From positions 1-64,000 of the forward strand of contig CAZWVI010000004.1 in NCBI GenBank assembly GCA_964637165.1: a DNA stretch of 64,000 nucleotides, given 5' to 3'. How positions within the stretch are numbered: the stretch's first letter is position 1; every line of letters starts with the position of its first letter. Position numbers and translations under genes: made by a program. This document shows positions 1 to 8,988 of this stretch, one piece after another. The notes under the pieces were generated by a model. That model made no database searches. It was given only the letters and a program-made list of their open reading frames with translations, and was not told where the DNA came from. The stretch is from CAZWVI01 sp964637165. GTDB taxonomy: Bacteria; Planctomycetota; UBA1135.

Positions 1-20
1 TTTTCCGCCATCCTTTTTTT

Positions 21-55
21 GGGTCTTTATGACCCAATGTTTGGGGTCAGAGTCT
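21..55. repeat. REP-like hairpin repeat, copy A
   Basis: Just beyond the stop of the first gene lies GGGTC-TTTAT-GACCC (21-35), overlapping GACCCAA-TGT-TTGGGGTC. Read on the minus strand, 31-55 matches 55041-55065 at 21 of 25 positions, including the shared core GACTCTGACCCCAA. A related hairpin is at 57963-57980. It could act as a weak terminator or be a dispersed palindromic element; no associated transposase is in the window. Confidence 0.5.
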
Positions 56-2435
56 AGCCTTGGTATTCAACTTCGCTGAATCCCACACTCGTCATCCCCA
101 TTTGTCCATCAATTGGTTCATGCAATATCACCTTCAACTTCCTAATTGCGCGGATTTCCGGTAATTCTAGAACAGTCTTGTGATTGAATTCGGGATCCAC
201 TGGTAGCCAGATGGAGTTTTCGTCGTTATCAATTTGTATTTCTAACTGACTTGGGCGTGGGTTGGATTTTTTGTCCATGGAGCGAGTGCGGGCGGGGACG
301 AATAGGATTCGCTTTACACGTAGCGGACGCTTGGTCTCGATTGTGAAACTGGGACCGGCATCGTTGGCCGCGCATAACCACGAAGTAAAAACTTTATTAT
401 CGATTAAAGAGCTCGCAGAATTTCCCGAGGAAACTATGGCCAACGGATTTGCCCTGGACAGTAAGTTGTCAAATCCATCATCACCATACTCAAGAAAAAG
501 TGGGTCAACTCCATTCATGACTTCGACTTCAATTGCACCGGAACTTAACGCCTCACGGTCAGCCGCAACAGCGATTGCTTTTAGTTCCCATTTTCCAAAC
601 TCACTTAAGGAGTGACGGGTGGACCATGTTTGTTTACTTCCGGGCCCTCCACTGGGAGCTACTTCCGTAATTAGTGTCCAATCTTGGTCCCCTTTTTTGC
701 GAATCCAATACTCAACGCGAACAATTTCCTTAGGCGAGTCAACCTTATTAATCCACATGGTTAGGCCACGAACAAAAGTCAGATGCATCTCGACTGGTCC
801 ATCTGTTAACGAAGTTTTAAACAAGCTGGCATCACTTGCAACTTCGGGGCCAGTAGCGACTCGTCGCGTGGCTCTCCTTAAAAACAATAATGCAAAACAA
901 GTATTGGTTTCGTTTCCCCACGACCCCCGTCCTCGCGCTAAACTTAAATCTGCGCCATAAACATTTTTGAAAGCTTGATCAGAAATAATCCTCCACGCTC
1001 CATGTGGGTACCACTGGTTCGAGCCAAAGAATTCTGTATCTAAAAATGCCCCGGCACGCTCCAACCCGTATAACCAATAATAATGACGTCCCCCATAACG
1101 AGGATTAGTATCAACTCGAAAATTGCCCGCAATCCAGTGATTGCCCCACTCTATCGCGCGATTAACTTTAGCAACCAAATCAGGACGAAGTTTTTTCCCA
1201 AGATTGTCTTTGCACAATTGCAAGGTGGCCACCCCGGCCGCAGTCATTGACCCACGCGGAGCTATTTGGGCTCCAACGTGATAACCAAAGCCGACGCCTT
1301 TTTCTTTTTTTCCGGAAATTAAAACACTTTCATCCTTACACATATAGTCCAAGGTTCCTTCAACCAACTCATTCCAAACAGAATCTGGAGCGTGTACTCC
1401 TTGAGTGGATGCGGCCCACAACCCCAAGGCGGCAAATTGGGTAACTGACAAATCTTCAGTGCCAGTAGGGTACGCCCATGAACCACTCCGCCGTTGCCAT
1501 GAAATTAAATCGCCGACCATTTCCTCAATCCAAGGTCGATAGCTTGGATCATCAGCCGCAGCTACGGCCATCAATTGACAACCAAGCGAATAAGTTTTTG
1601 ATGCCGGCTGTGCCCGTAAAAAATTAAGGGCACGCAACACCCCTGGGTGCTGAGGCGAAAGCCCCATTTTTATTAAGGTGTACGCACACAGGGCAGTTTG
1701 CCCATTGCGGTATCCTCCTTGATAACTGTCCCAAGAACCATCAATCAACTGGCGCGACAACAACCAATCAACACCATGTCCGATCGCCTCGTCGACCCGC
1801 GCCTGAGGCGGCAAACTAAAGGGCCGCATTTCAAAACCCCATGAACCTCCAGCGTTGGGGATTTTTATTAGTAGATGATTTAACCCTTTGCGAAAATCTA
1901 AATTAGTTACATCGTCATAAGGATTTAAACCTCGCGGCTCCCCTTTTCGAAGAATTTCATCACCGTTAAACCACAATTTAATTCCATCATCTGATCCAGA
2001 AAAAAATTGCAAGCTCTGCTGCTTGGTGGAATTAATTCCGCGATATAGATAGACCACGGAATTGTTATCCCAGCCCACTCCAGCATCTTGTAAAAATTGA
2101 ATATTAGTGAAGTCAATTTTTCCACTGGCCAAGGGGCCATGACCCGAATCCTCGCCGAAAAACATCCGTGCAGTTGGCGGAACTTGCCGCCAACCTTGCT
2201 TACTTCCGCCAACAACTGAATACGCTTTAGTTAACTCGCTCCATTCAGAATCTTTACGCAACCTTCGCGCAGCCTTTTCTGGTTTGTGTTTTTCATCAAC
2301 ACTTGCGCCATCTTTATTTGCAAATGGACCGCACACCATCCAAGCGGTGTGCGCACTTAAACCATCAACACCAGCGGACTGCAAGGCCAAAGTGGTGGAG
2401 AAGCTGCCGGCGAGAATTAGTGGTAGAAAAAACAT
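54..2435 (-). CDS. Secreted alpha/alpha-toroid protein with discoidin-like C-terminus
   Basis: 793 residues starting with a short hydrophobic signal peptide. Residues about 30-205 form a beta-rich domain resembling the PA14-like sensor domains common in Planctomycetes (SGSDDGIKLWFNG). Residues about 215-525 contain squalene-cyclase/prenyltransferase-type repeats with QxxxGSW-like motifs (GSWDSYQGG, GSWAYPTG, GSWGNETN) expected to build an alpha/alpha toroid. The C-terminal 150 residues look like an F5/8 type C (discoidin) carbohydrate-binding fold. No DxDD acid motif of true squalene cyclases is visible, so a polymer-binding or polysaccharide-processing role outside the cytoplasm is more likely than terpene cyclisation; this is inference. 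It is divergent from the dehydrogenase operon starting at 2489, sharing a 53-base promoter region. Confidence 0.7.
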   Translation of the reverse strand: MFFLPLILAGSFSTTLALQSAGVDGLSAHTAWMVCGPFANKDGASVDEKHKPEKAARRLRKDSEWSELTKAYSVVGGSKQGWRQVPPTARMFFGEDSGHGPLASGKIDFTNIQFLQDAGVGWDNNSVVYLYRGINSTKQQSLQFFSGSDDGIKLWFNGDEILRKGEPRGLNPYDDVTNLDFRKGLNHLLIKIPNAGGSWGFEMRPFSLPPQARVDEAIGHGVDWLLSRQLIDGSWDSYQGGYRNGQTALCAYTLIKMGLSPQHPGVLRALNFLRAQPASKTYSLGCQLMAVAAADDPSYRPWIEEMVGDLISWQRRSGSWAYPTGTEDLSVTQFAALGLWAASTQGVHAPDSVWNELVEGTLDYMCKDESVLISGKKEKGVGFGYHVGAQIAPRGSMTAAGVATLQLCKDNLGKKLRPDLVAKVNRAIEWGNHWIAGNFRVDTNPRYGGRHYYWLYGLERAGAFLDTEFFGSNQWYPHGAWRIISDQAFKNVYGADLSLARGRGSWGNETNTCFALLFLRRATRRVATGPEVASDASLFKTSLTDGPVEMHLTFVRGLTMWINKVDSPKEIVRVEYWIRKKGDQDWTLITEVAPSGGPGSKQTWSTRHSLSEFGKWELKAIAVAADREALSSGAIEVEVMNGVDPLFLEYGDDGFDNLLSRANPLAIVSSGNSASSLIDNKVFTSWLCAANDAGPSFTIETKRPLRVKRILFVPARTRSMDKKSNPRPSQLEIQIDNDENSIWLPVDPEFNHKTVLELPEIRAIRKLKVILHEPIDGQMGMTSVGFSEVEYQG

Positions 2436-2488
2436 CTATTAGCGAGGAGATTCTACACCAAACTTCAAATCGCTCGTAGGCTAATAAC

Positions 2489-5400
2489 GTGATTAGCCTC
2501 CTACTCGCCATCCCCCTCGCGCAAGAACCAGAAAACACGCCGGTGCCGCCAACAATTCCGGACGGATTCAACGTCGAACTGTGGGCAAGCGATCCGCTTC
2601 TCGCAAACCCAGTAGTTTTCTGGCCAGATAATTTTGGCAATGTTTATGTTTGCGAAACTTATCGTCAAGAAACTGAGGGCGTTCCTGATAATCGTTCGCA
2701 TACATATTGGACCGAAGATGATTTACGCTGCATGACCGTAGATGACCGCGGCAAAATGTATTTAAAACACCATCCTGAATATTCCAAGGAATGGACTGAC
2801 CAGGAAGATCGAATAGTTCTGCTTGAAGACACCAACAACGACGGAACAGCCGACTCTACAAAAGTTTTTGCTGATGGCTTTAATGATTTACTCGACGGCA
2901 CCGGAGCAGGTTTATTAGTGCAAGCGAACAAAGAAGGCGGCACCGATGCTTGGTACACCTGCATTCCAAACCTTTGGAAGTTAGAGGATTTGGATAACGA
3001 CGGTGTTGCCGACCGACGAGAATCACTCCATCGCGGCTATGGAGTAAGAGTCGCATTGCGCGGCCATGACATGCATGGTCTACAAATTGGCCCAGATGGC
3101 AAACTATACTTTTCAATTGGCGATCGTGGGTATGCAGTTGAAAATGACAAGGGCGAATTGCTAACTGATCCTGGCTCAGGCGCAGTCTTCCGGTGTGATT
3201 TAGATGGAGCAAATCTTGAAATTTATTGTGTTGGTTTACGCAACCCTCAAGAACTTTGTTTTGACGATTATGGAAACTTATGGACAGGCGACAACAACAG
3301 CGATGCTGGTGATAAAGCGCGAATTGTGTACTTGATGGAAGGTAGTGATTGTGGTTGGCGTATGAACTATCAATATCTTGCCGACCGCGGGCCATGGATG
3401 CCGGAATCTTGGTGGAAACCCGCCCACCAAGGGCAGCCGGCTTTTTTGAATCCGCCAATTGCAAATTTAACTTCCGGGCCAAGTGGAATTGTGCACTACC
3501 CGGGCACTGGCTTGACGAAAGACTTTGCGGGGTCATTTTTCATTGCAGATTTTCTTGGTGGACCAAACCATAGTGGCATTAGGCGTTTTACTATGGAGGC
3601 AAATGGCGCGGGCTTTAATATGAATTTTGATGAGGAATTTATTTGGAAGACATTAGCTACAGATGTCGATTTCATGCCAGATGGATCCCTCTTGGTTAGC
3701 GACTGGGTTGAAGGTTGGACAGGTGCTGGCAAAGGCAGGTTGTGGAAAGTAAGCAGCAATAATCAACAAGCTCGCCACGCTGGCGAATTAACTGGTCAAT
3801 TACTCAGCAACTTTCATTTAATTAACCAGCCTGAAAAGTTGGCGGTACTTCTTTCGCATGACGACCGGCGTGTTCGTATGTTGGCGCAAATAAAATTGGT
3901 GGCACAAAATGCCGTTGAGGTATTTATGAAACAACTAAATAGCCCACACCAACTAGCGCGAGTGCATGCAATTTGGGGTTTAACGCAGCTAAACAGCGCC
4001 GAATCACTGATTCCCTACTTGAACACCGAGAGCGATACCGAAGTGCGAGCACAAATTGCTAAATCTTTAGGCGAAAACAACATAACCAAGGCGCGAGGAT
4101 TACTTACCAACTTGTTAGAAGACAACTCTGCACGGGTTAAATACTTTTCACTTATGAGTCTTGGCAAACTGGGAAAAAGCGGCCTCACAACTGAAGCCTT
4201 GTTGAATTTTTCTCCAAATGATGACCGCTTCCTGCGTCATGCCCAAAGTTGGGCCCTATCAAAGACTGCGAGCCCTCAGGAACTTTGCGCGATTGGCTTA
4301 AACAAAAACTCTCGTTTAGCTGCTGTGCTCGCATTGCGATTGCAGGGTTCAAATGCAATCGCTCACTACCTTAATGATCAAAGCGAATTCATTGCGACTG
4401 AGGCGGCCATTGCAATTTATGACTTACCAATTGAGGGAGCGATGAACAAGCTTGCCAGCACTTTAAACAAGCAAGCAAACAACGATATTTTTCGGCGGCG
4501 AGCACTTCATGCCTGTTTTTTAAGCGGGCGCAATCAGGACGCAGAAAGCTTACTACAATTCGCCAATTCGACTTCTGGGGATTTGCGTGATGAAGCGATT
4601 GATGTATTAAATAAATGGGAAGATAAGTCTGGATTCGACCGCCTACACAACACTTGGCGGCCGGAGTTGCCGCGCGAAAACACTAACTACTTGGCTACAA
4701 AAGCAATTCCTTCTACGCAGAAAGAAATGGATAAACCGATTGCCCGTGGTCGCAAGGTGTTCTTTGAAAACCCAGCCGCCTCTTGTCAACGCTGCCACTG
4801 GATTGATGGCCATTCAACTGGTGAAGCACCAAGTGAAGTCGGACCCGAACTTGCGTCAATAGGACTAATGTTAAACAAAGAACAATTGCGCACGGCAATC
4901 ACTAATCCAGCGCAGGAAATTGCACCAGGATTTGAAATAAAGAATGGTCAAGGTGAAGTGCTAGCAGTCTCGGCCATGACCGCTAATTTGGAAGCATTGT
5001 TAAGTGAACAAGAGTTAGACGATTTAGTCGCATATTTAGAATCATTAAAAAAGCCTAAAAAGATTTTAGTGCACGTTTATTCTGCTGGGTACGAACATCA
5101 AGTAGCGGCACAAGGCATTGTGCAAAAAAGTTGGCAGACTTGGGCAAGTGAAGACCCACGCATTGAAGTAATTTGCGACAATACCACCGATAGATTCACC
5201 GAAAAGGGACTTGCCGACTTTGACGCAATCTTCTTTTATACAACTGGTGAGCTGCCTTGGACCGAAGAAAACAAACAAGCGTTCTCTAGTTTTTTAAGCG
5301 ATGGAGGCGCATTCATTGGATCACATTGCGCAACTGACACCTTCTTTGAATGGCAAGAATTTGGCGAAATGATTGGCGGCTATTTCGACGGGCACCCCTG

Positions 5401-5731
5401 GCACCAAGAGGTCGGCGTAACGGTGGAACTTGAGAACCATTTAGCGACTGAACATCTTGGGGCCGAGTTCAAGATAACCGACGAAATCTACCAATTCAAA
5501 AATTGGAAGCGAAGCAATCTCCAAGTGCTTCTTTCATTAGATGGCAAGTCCGTAAACCTCCAACAAAATGGAGTAAAACGCAAAGACCAGGATTTTGCAA
5601 TCAGTTGGACAAAATCTTACGGCAAGGGCCGCATTTTCTACACCTCCCTTGGACATCGACCCCAAGTTTGGCACTCAAAGTTGTTCCAAAAGCACCTCAT
5701 TGGTGGCACTATATGGGCCACTCGCCGTTAA
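2489..5731 (+). CDS. PVC-type secreted dehydrogenase: propeller, HEAT repeats, haem c, ThuA fusion
   Basis: 1080 residues from a GTG start with a short signal peptide (ISLLLAIPLAQ). Residues about 25-420 form a sorbosone/glucose-dehydrogenase-like beta-propeller of the type fused in Pirellula/Verrucomicrobium proteins. Residues about 430-720 are HEAT-like helical repeats (VRMLAQIKL, ARVHAIWGL). A cytochrome c domain follows with the CQRCH haem site at C766-H770. From about residue 855 to the end is a ThuA/glutamine-amidotransferase-like domain (GGAFIGSHCATDTF). The propeller-HEAT-haem order is typical of the PVC superphylum and suggests periplasmic oxidation of a sugar with electrons passed to the fused haem. 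ThuA proteins are linked to disaccharide use, often with 3-keto-sugar chemistry. First gene of a tight operon; the next start is 10 bases after the stop. Confidence 0.88.
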   Translation: MISLLLAIPLAQEPENTPVPPTIPDGFNVELWASDPLLANPVVFWPDNFGNVYVCETYRQETEGVPDNRSHTYWTEDDLRCMTVDDRGKMYLKHHPEYSKEWTDQEDRIVLLEDTNNDGTADSTKVFADGFNDLLDGTGAGLLVQANKEGGTDAWYTCIPNLWKLEDLDNDGVADRRESLHRGYGVRVALRGHDMHGLQIGPDGKLYFSIGDRGYAVENDKGELLTDPGSGAVFRCDLDGANLEIYCVGLRNPQELCFDDYGNLWTGDNNSDAGDKARIVYLMEGSDCGWRMNYQYLADRGPWMPESWWKPAHQGQPAFLNPPIANLTSGPSGIVHYPGTGLTKDFAGSFFIADFLGGPNHSGIRRFTMEANGAGFNMNFDEEFIWKTLATDVDFMPDGSLLVSDWVEGWTGAGKGRLWKVSSNNQQARHAGELTGQLLSNFHLINQPEKLAVLLSHDDRRVRMLAQIKLVAQNAVEVFMKQLNSPHQLARVHAIWGLTQLNSAESLIPYLNTESDTEVRAQIAKSLGENNITKARGLLTNLLEDNSARVKYFSLMSLGKLGKSGLTTEALLNFSPNDDRFLRHAQSWALSKTASPQELCAIGLNKNSRLAAVLALRLQGSNAIAHYLNDQSEFIATEAAIAIYDLPIEGAMNKLASTLNKQANNDIFRRRALHACFLSGRNQDAESLLQFANSTSGDLRDEAIDVLNKWEDKSGFDRLHNTWRPELPRENTNYLATKAIPSTQKEMDKPIARGRKVFFENPAASCQRCHWIDGHSTGEAPSEVGPELASIGLMLNKEQLRTAITNPAQEIAPGFEIKNGQGEVLAVSAMTANLEALLSEQELDDLVAYLESLKKPKKILVHVYSAGYEHQVAAQGIVQKSWQTWASEDPRIEVICDNTTDRFTEKGLADFDAIFFYTTGELPWTEENKQAFSSFLSDGGAFIGSHCATDTFFEWQEFGEMIGGYFDGHPWHQEVGVTVELENHLATEHLGAEFKITDEIYQFKNWKRSNLQVLLSLDGKSVNLQQNGVKRKDQDFAISWTKSYGKGRIFYTSLGHRPQVWHSKLFQKHLIGGTIWATRR

Positions 5732-5741
5732 TCCCTACACC

Positions 5742-6644
5742 ATGACCACCCGCCGAAAATTCCTCGCCACTTCTGCTGTCATTGGAGCCGCACCGATGCT
5801 CCACGCAAACAGTGATTTACTCTCGCTAAAAGCAAATACACCACAACCGTTCAAGAAGGCGGTTAAGTTGGGCATGGTTCACGACGGCGCCAACATTCTT
5901 GAAAAATTTAAACTGCTAAAAGAGCTTGGTTTTGATGGCGTTGAACTTGACAGCCCGAATGGCTTCGCCACCAAAGAAGTTCTTGAGGCGCGAGACAAAA
6001 CTGGGCTACCAATTCACGGTGTAGTTGAATCTACTCACTGGAAAAAAACTTTCAATCATTCTGACAAAGAGATTCGTGCCATGGCCGTTGCCGACCTGAA
6101 TACGGCACTCCAAGATGCCCACGACTTTGGCGCATCAACCGTGTTAGTAGTTCCAGCAGTTGTAAATAAATCGCAATACTATGGCGATGCTTGGAAACTT
6201 GCCCACGAGAGTATTAGCTCAACCCTGGAAACTGCCGAGAAGCTTGGCATCAAAATAGCATTTGAAAACGTTTGGAATAGTTTCCTAATTTCTCCTGTAG
6301 AAATGGCTCACTGGATAGATAGCTTTGAATCAAAAATGGTCGGCGCCTATTTCGACGTCGGAAATATCTTGCGCTACGGCTGGCCTGAGCATTGGATAAA
6401 AGCACTTGGTCATCGTGTATTAAAAGTAGACGTAAAGGAGTACAGCCGCACAAAAGCGGACAAAGAAGGCATTTGGGCAGGGTTTAGCGCCGAATTGCTT
6501 GAGGGAGATTGTGACTGGCCAGCTGTCATGAAAGAATTGAAGGCAATCAACTACGATGGTTGGTTTACTGCTGAAATAGGTGGCGGCGGACGAGAGCGAC
6601 TCGAACTTATTGCTAGCAACATGGACAAAATACTTGCGAGTTAA
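5742..6644 (+). CDS. Tat-exported sugar phosphate isomerase/epimerase (xylose isomerase-like TIM barrel)
   Basis: 300 residues when started at the ATG at 5742, which gives a clean twin-arginine signal (TTRRKFLATSAVIGA). An upstream in-frame ATG at 5595 lies inside the preceding gene and would bury the signal, so it is rejected. The mature part is an AP-endonuclease-2/xylose-isomerase TIM barrel with the usual landmarks GFDGVEL, FENVWN, AYFDVGN and a C-terminal GGGGRERL. Family members isomerise or epimerise sugars, often 3-keto sugars, at a divalent metal. Its place between the ThuA/dehydrogenase gene and two Gfo/Idh/MocA oxidoreductases suggests work on oxidised sugars in the periplasm. Its stop overlaps the next start (TAATG). 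Confidence 0.87.
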   Translation: MTTRRKFLATSAVIGAAPMLHANSDLLSLKANTPQPFKKAVKLGMVHDGANILEKFKLLKELGFDGVELDSPNGFATKEVLEARDKTGLPIHGVVESTHWKKTFNHSDKEIRAMAVADLNTALQDAHDFGASTVLVVPAVVNKSQYYGDAWKLAHESISSTLETAEKLGIKIAFENVWNSFLISPVEMAHWIDSFESKMVGAYFDVGNILRYGWPEHWIKALGHRVLKVDVKEYSRTKADKEGIWAGFSAELLEGDCDWPAVMKELKAINYDGWFTAEIGGGGRERLELIASNMDKILAS

Positions 6645-8152
6645 TGCGCTTTTTTTTCCTGCTGCTACTACTGCTTAGCTCCTGCTCTAAACAAACTACT
6701 GTCGGGCCAAAAGTTCTACTAATCGGCATCGATGGCTGTCGTCCAGACTCATTACGCGACGCCAGCACTCCTAATCTTGATCGCTTAATTTCAACTGGGG
6801 CTTTTAATCCTGAAGCCCAAACTTGCGCGCGCACCGTAAGCGGCCCAAGCTGGATGAGCATTCTTACAGGCACTTGGCCTGAGACACATGGGGTAGTAGA
6901 CAATTCTTTTGACGGCTATAAAGCCGAACACGCGCAGCACTTTTTATCCCGGATTGAAAAGGCGAAACCCGAACTACGCACTGCTTCTATCACCGAGTGG
7001 CACCCTTTGGCTGAGAAAGCACAAGCTGGTGCAGACTTCATTGCCAAGGCTAATACCACAAGTGAAGTCGCAGACCTTGCGATAGAAGAACTAGCAAATA
7101 ACCCGAACGCAATATTCCTCCACTTTGATGCCGTTGATCATGCAGGTCACTCCTTTGGGTACGGTTCGGAATTTCCTGAATACCTCACCGCAATTGAATT
7201 GGTGGACTTCGAGCTTGGGCGCATCCTTGCGGAGATGGAGAACCCGGAGGAGTGGTTAATTTTGGCCACCACCGACCATGGAGGAACTGGCACCGGCCAC
7301 GGCCAAGATATTCCACTGCACCGCACCGTTTTTCTTTTGGCATCTGGTAATTATCAAGCCGGCCCACTTCGGTGGCGGCGCTATGCCGAAGTTGTTGACA
7401 TCGTGCCAACAATTCTCCGCCACCTACGCATTCCACTGCTTCCGGAATGGAACATCGCCGGCACTTCGCTTGGAATGAGTGCGCCCAGCACTCCCGCCCC
7501 GCCCAAGCCAAACCCACTCAAAGCCAAAGCATTTACCCAAACATTTGATAATTCAGATGTAACTTTTGAAATGCTGCCAATTGCCAATGGTCAATTTTGG
7601 ATGTCACAAACCGAAATAAGTTGGGACGTTTTTGACCTTTTCTTTTTAAGAGAAAGTGATGTCATTGAAGCAGACGGAGTTAGCGGTCCAAGCAAATCGG
7701 TATTCCCAGTTGGCCGTGGATTTGGACACGCCGGCCACCCGGCATTAGGCATGACCCTCAATTCCGCACAACATTTTTGCCAGTGGTTAAGCAAAAAAAC
7801 TGGACGTACTTATCGCTTGGCAACTGAAGACGAATGGATGTTGGCAGCCAAGGGTGCGAGCAATGGTTGGAGTGCCGAAAACGCAGATGAAAAGCCACAT
7901 GCCTGTGGTCAACTTCCTGCGGAATCAAATGGTTTACACGACATCATTGGCAACCTCGCTGAATGGATTGACACCGGCGAAGATGTTGGAACGGTATGTG
8001 GCGGCTCCTACCTAGACGAAAATATCAACGTGGAATTGCGCGCAACCTACAACATCAATTGGCAAGCTCGTGACCCGCAATGGCCAAAAAGTTCGTGGTG
8101 GATGTCCGACTGTGGCTGGGTGGGCATTCGAGTTCTTTGCGAAGCTCCCTGA
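6644..8152 (+). CDS. Lipoprotein: type I phosphodiesterase/NPP domain fused to FGE-like (SUMF1) domain
   Basis: 502 residues. The N-terminus is a lipoprotein signal (LLLLLSSC, lipid cysteine C14). Residues about 22-270 are an alkaline-phosphatase-superfamily phosphodiesterase: metal ligand D30 in LIGIDGCRPD, Ser66 in TVSGPSW at the usual Thr/Ser nucleophile position, then FDAVDHAGHSFG and TTDHGGTGTGHG metal motifs. Residues about 305-502 are a formylglycine-generating-enzyme-type fold (FWMSQTEISWDVF, YRLATEDEWMLAA, IGNLAEWID, CGGSYLDE). After GGSY the cysteine pair of active FGE is absent, so this domain probably does not make formylglycine. A role as an anchored phosphodiesterase with a sugar/ligand-binding tail is inference. 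The next gene is an FGE-like relative five bases downstream. Confidence 0.82.
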   Translation: MRFFFLLLLLLSSCSKQTTVGPKVLLIGIDGCRPDSLRDASTPNLDRLISTGAFNPEAQTCARTVSGPSWMSILTGTWPETHGVVDNSFDGYKAEHAQHFLSRIEKAKPELRTASITEWHPLAEKAQAGADFIAKANTTSEVADLAIEELANNPNAIFLHFDAVDHAGHSFGYGSEFPEYLTAIELVDFELGRILAEMENPEEWLILATTDHGGTGTGHGQDIPLHRTVFLLASGNYQAGPLRWRRYAEVVDIVPTILRHLRIPLLPEWNIAGTSLGMSAPSTPAPPKPNPLKAKAFTQTFDNSDVTFEMLPIANGQFWMSQTEISWDVFDLFFLRESDVIEADGVSGPSKSVFPVGRGFGHAGHPALGMTLNSAQHFCQWLSKKTGRTYRLATEDEWMLAAKGASNGWSAENADEKPHACGQLPAESNGLHDIIGNLAEWIDTGEDVGTVCGGSYLDENINVELRATYNINWQARDPQWPKSSWWMSDCGWVGIRVLCEAP

Positions 8153-8157
8153 AAGTT

Positions 8158-8976
8158 ATGCAACTAATTCACCGTGAGTTTCTTTTCGCTTTATTCCTAC
8201 TTCCCTCTTGCAGTGAACAAGTTATTGAAATGAATCCCTATCAAGCTAGTTTGCAAAATTCAGTCTTATTAGAAATGCAACCCATTAAGGTTGCTGATTG
8301 CGAAAATAATTTTTGGATTGGTAAATACGAAATAACTTGGGATCAATACATGTTATTCCAGGCTGGCGGAATAGACCCCGTTGACGGTATCTCCGGCCCA
8401 ACCACTCCTTACGTGCCAATGGATTTTGGAATGGGAGTAGATAATTATCCAGCCATTTCCATGACCCATTATGCCGCGCGACAATTTTGTCGCTGGCTTA
8501 GCAATCAAACTGGACACTTCTATCGCTTGCCGACTGAAAAAGAATGGGTGCTCGCATGCGGCGATGCTGAAGGTGGTTGGAATTATGAAAACTCCGCAGA
8601 ACATTATCATCATGTTGGCCAATTAACTCCTAACCAATTCGGCTTATATGACATGCTGGGAAATGTTGCGGAGTGGGTTGATGATCCACCCGACAGCCCT
8701 AGTCGTGCTTGGGGACACTCTGTGCTTGGTGGAAGTTGGAATGATGACCCACAAGACTTGCACGCGCATCATAGTCGCCAGTCTAAACCCAACTGGCAGC
8801 AACAAGACCCGCAGATACCGCGCAGCATTTGGTATTTAACCAATGCTCAAACTGTAGGATTACGAGTAGTTCGCCCGCTCATCCCTCCTCCGCAAGAGCA
8901 ATGGAATTCCTACTGGGATTCTTCGGTCGCAGGGATTAAAAAAATTCACGCGCGACAACAGCGTGGTGAACGCTAA
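8158..8976 (+). CDS. FGE-like (SUMF1-family) lipoprotein lacking catalytic cysteines
   Basis: 272 residues from the ATG at 8158, chosen because it starts a lipoprotein signal (LFALFLLPSC) and follows the previous stop by five bases; an in-frame ATG at 8080 lies within the upstream gene. The whole mature protein is a formylglycine-generating-enzyme-type domain: FWIGKYEITWDQY, CRWLSNQTG, YRLPTEKEWVLA, YDMLGNVAEWVDD, LGGSWNDD and a terminal VGLRVV. The segment after GGSW contains no cysteines, so the copper-binding pair of aerobic FGE is missing. It resembles the C-terminal domain of the preceding gene product and may be a duplicate of it. Likely outer-membrane or periplasmic; substrate unknown. 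Confidence 0.82.
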   Translation: MQLIHREFLFALFLLPSCSEQVIEMNPYQASLQNSVLLEMQPIKVADCENNFWIGKYEITWDQYMLFQAGGIDPVDGISGPTTPYVPMDFGMGVDNYPAISMTHYAARQFCRWLSNQTGHFYRLPTEKEWVLACGDAEGGWNYENSAEHYHHVGQLTPNQFGLYDMLGNVAEWVDDPPDSPSRAWGHSVLGGSWNDDPQDLHAHHSRQSKPNWQQQDPQIPRSIWYLTNAQTVGLRVVRPLIPPPQEQWNSYWDSSVAGIKKIHARQQRGER

Positions 8977-8988
8977 CCCGCAAAGAAC

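Noticed and set aside
2880..3536. 218-codon open frame on the minus strand
   Set aside because: It lies entirely inside the well-supported dehydrogenase gene and has a low-complexity, His/Arg-rich composition with no motif.
6644..8976. Active sulfatase-maturation FGE
   Set aside because: The catalytic cysteine pair after GGSY/GGSW is missing in both proteins and both have lipoprotein export signals.
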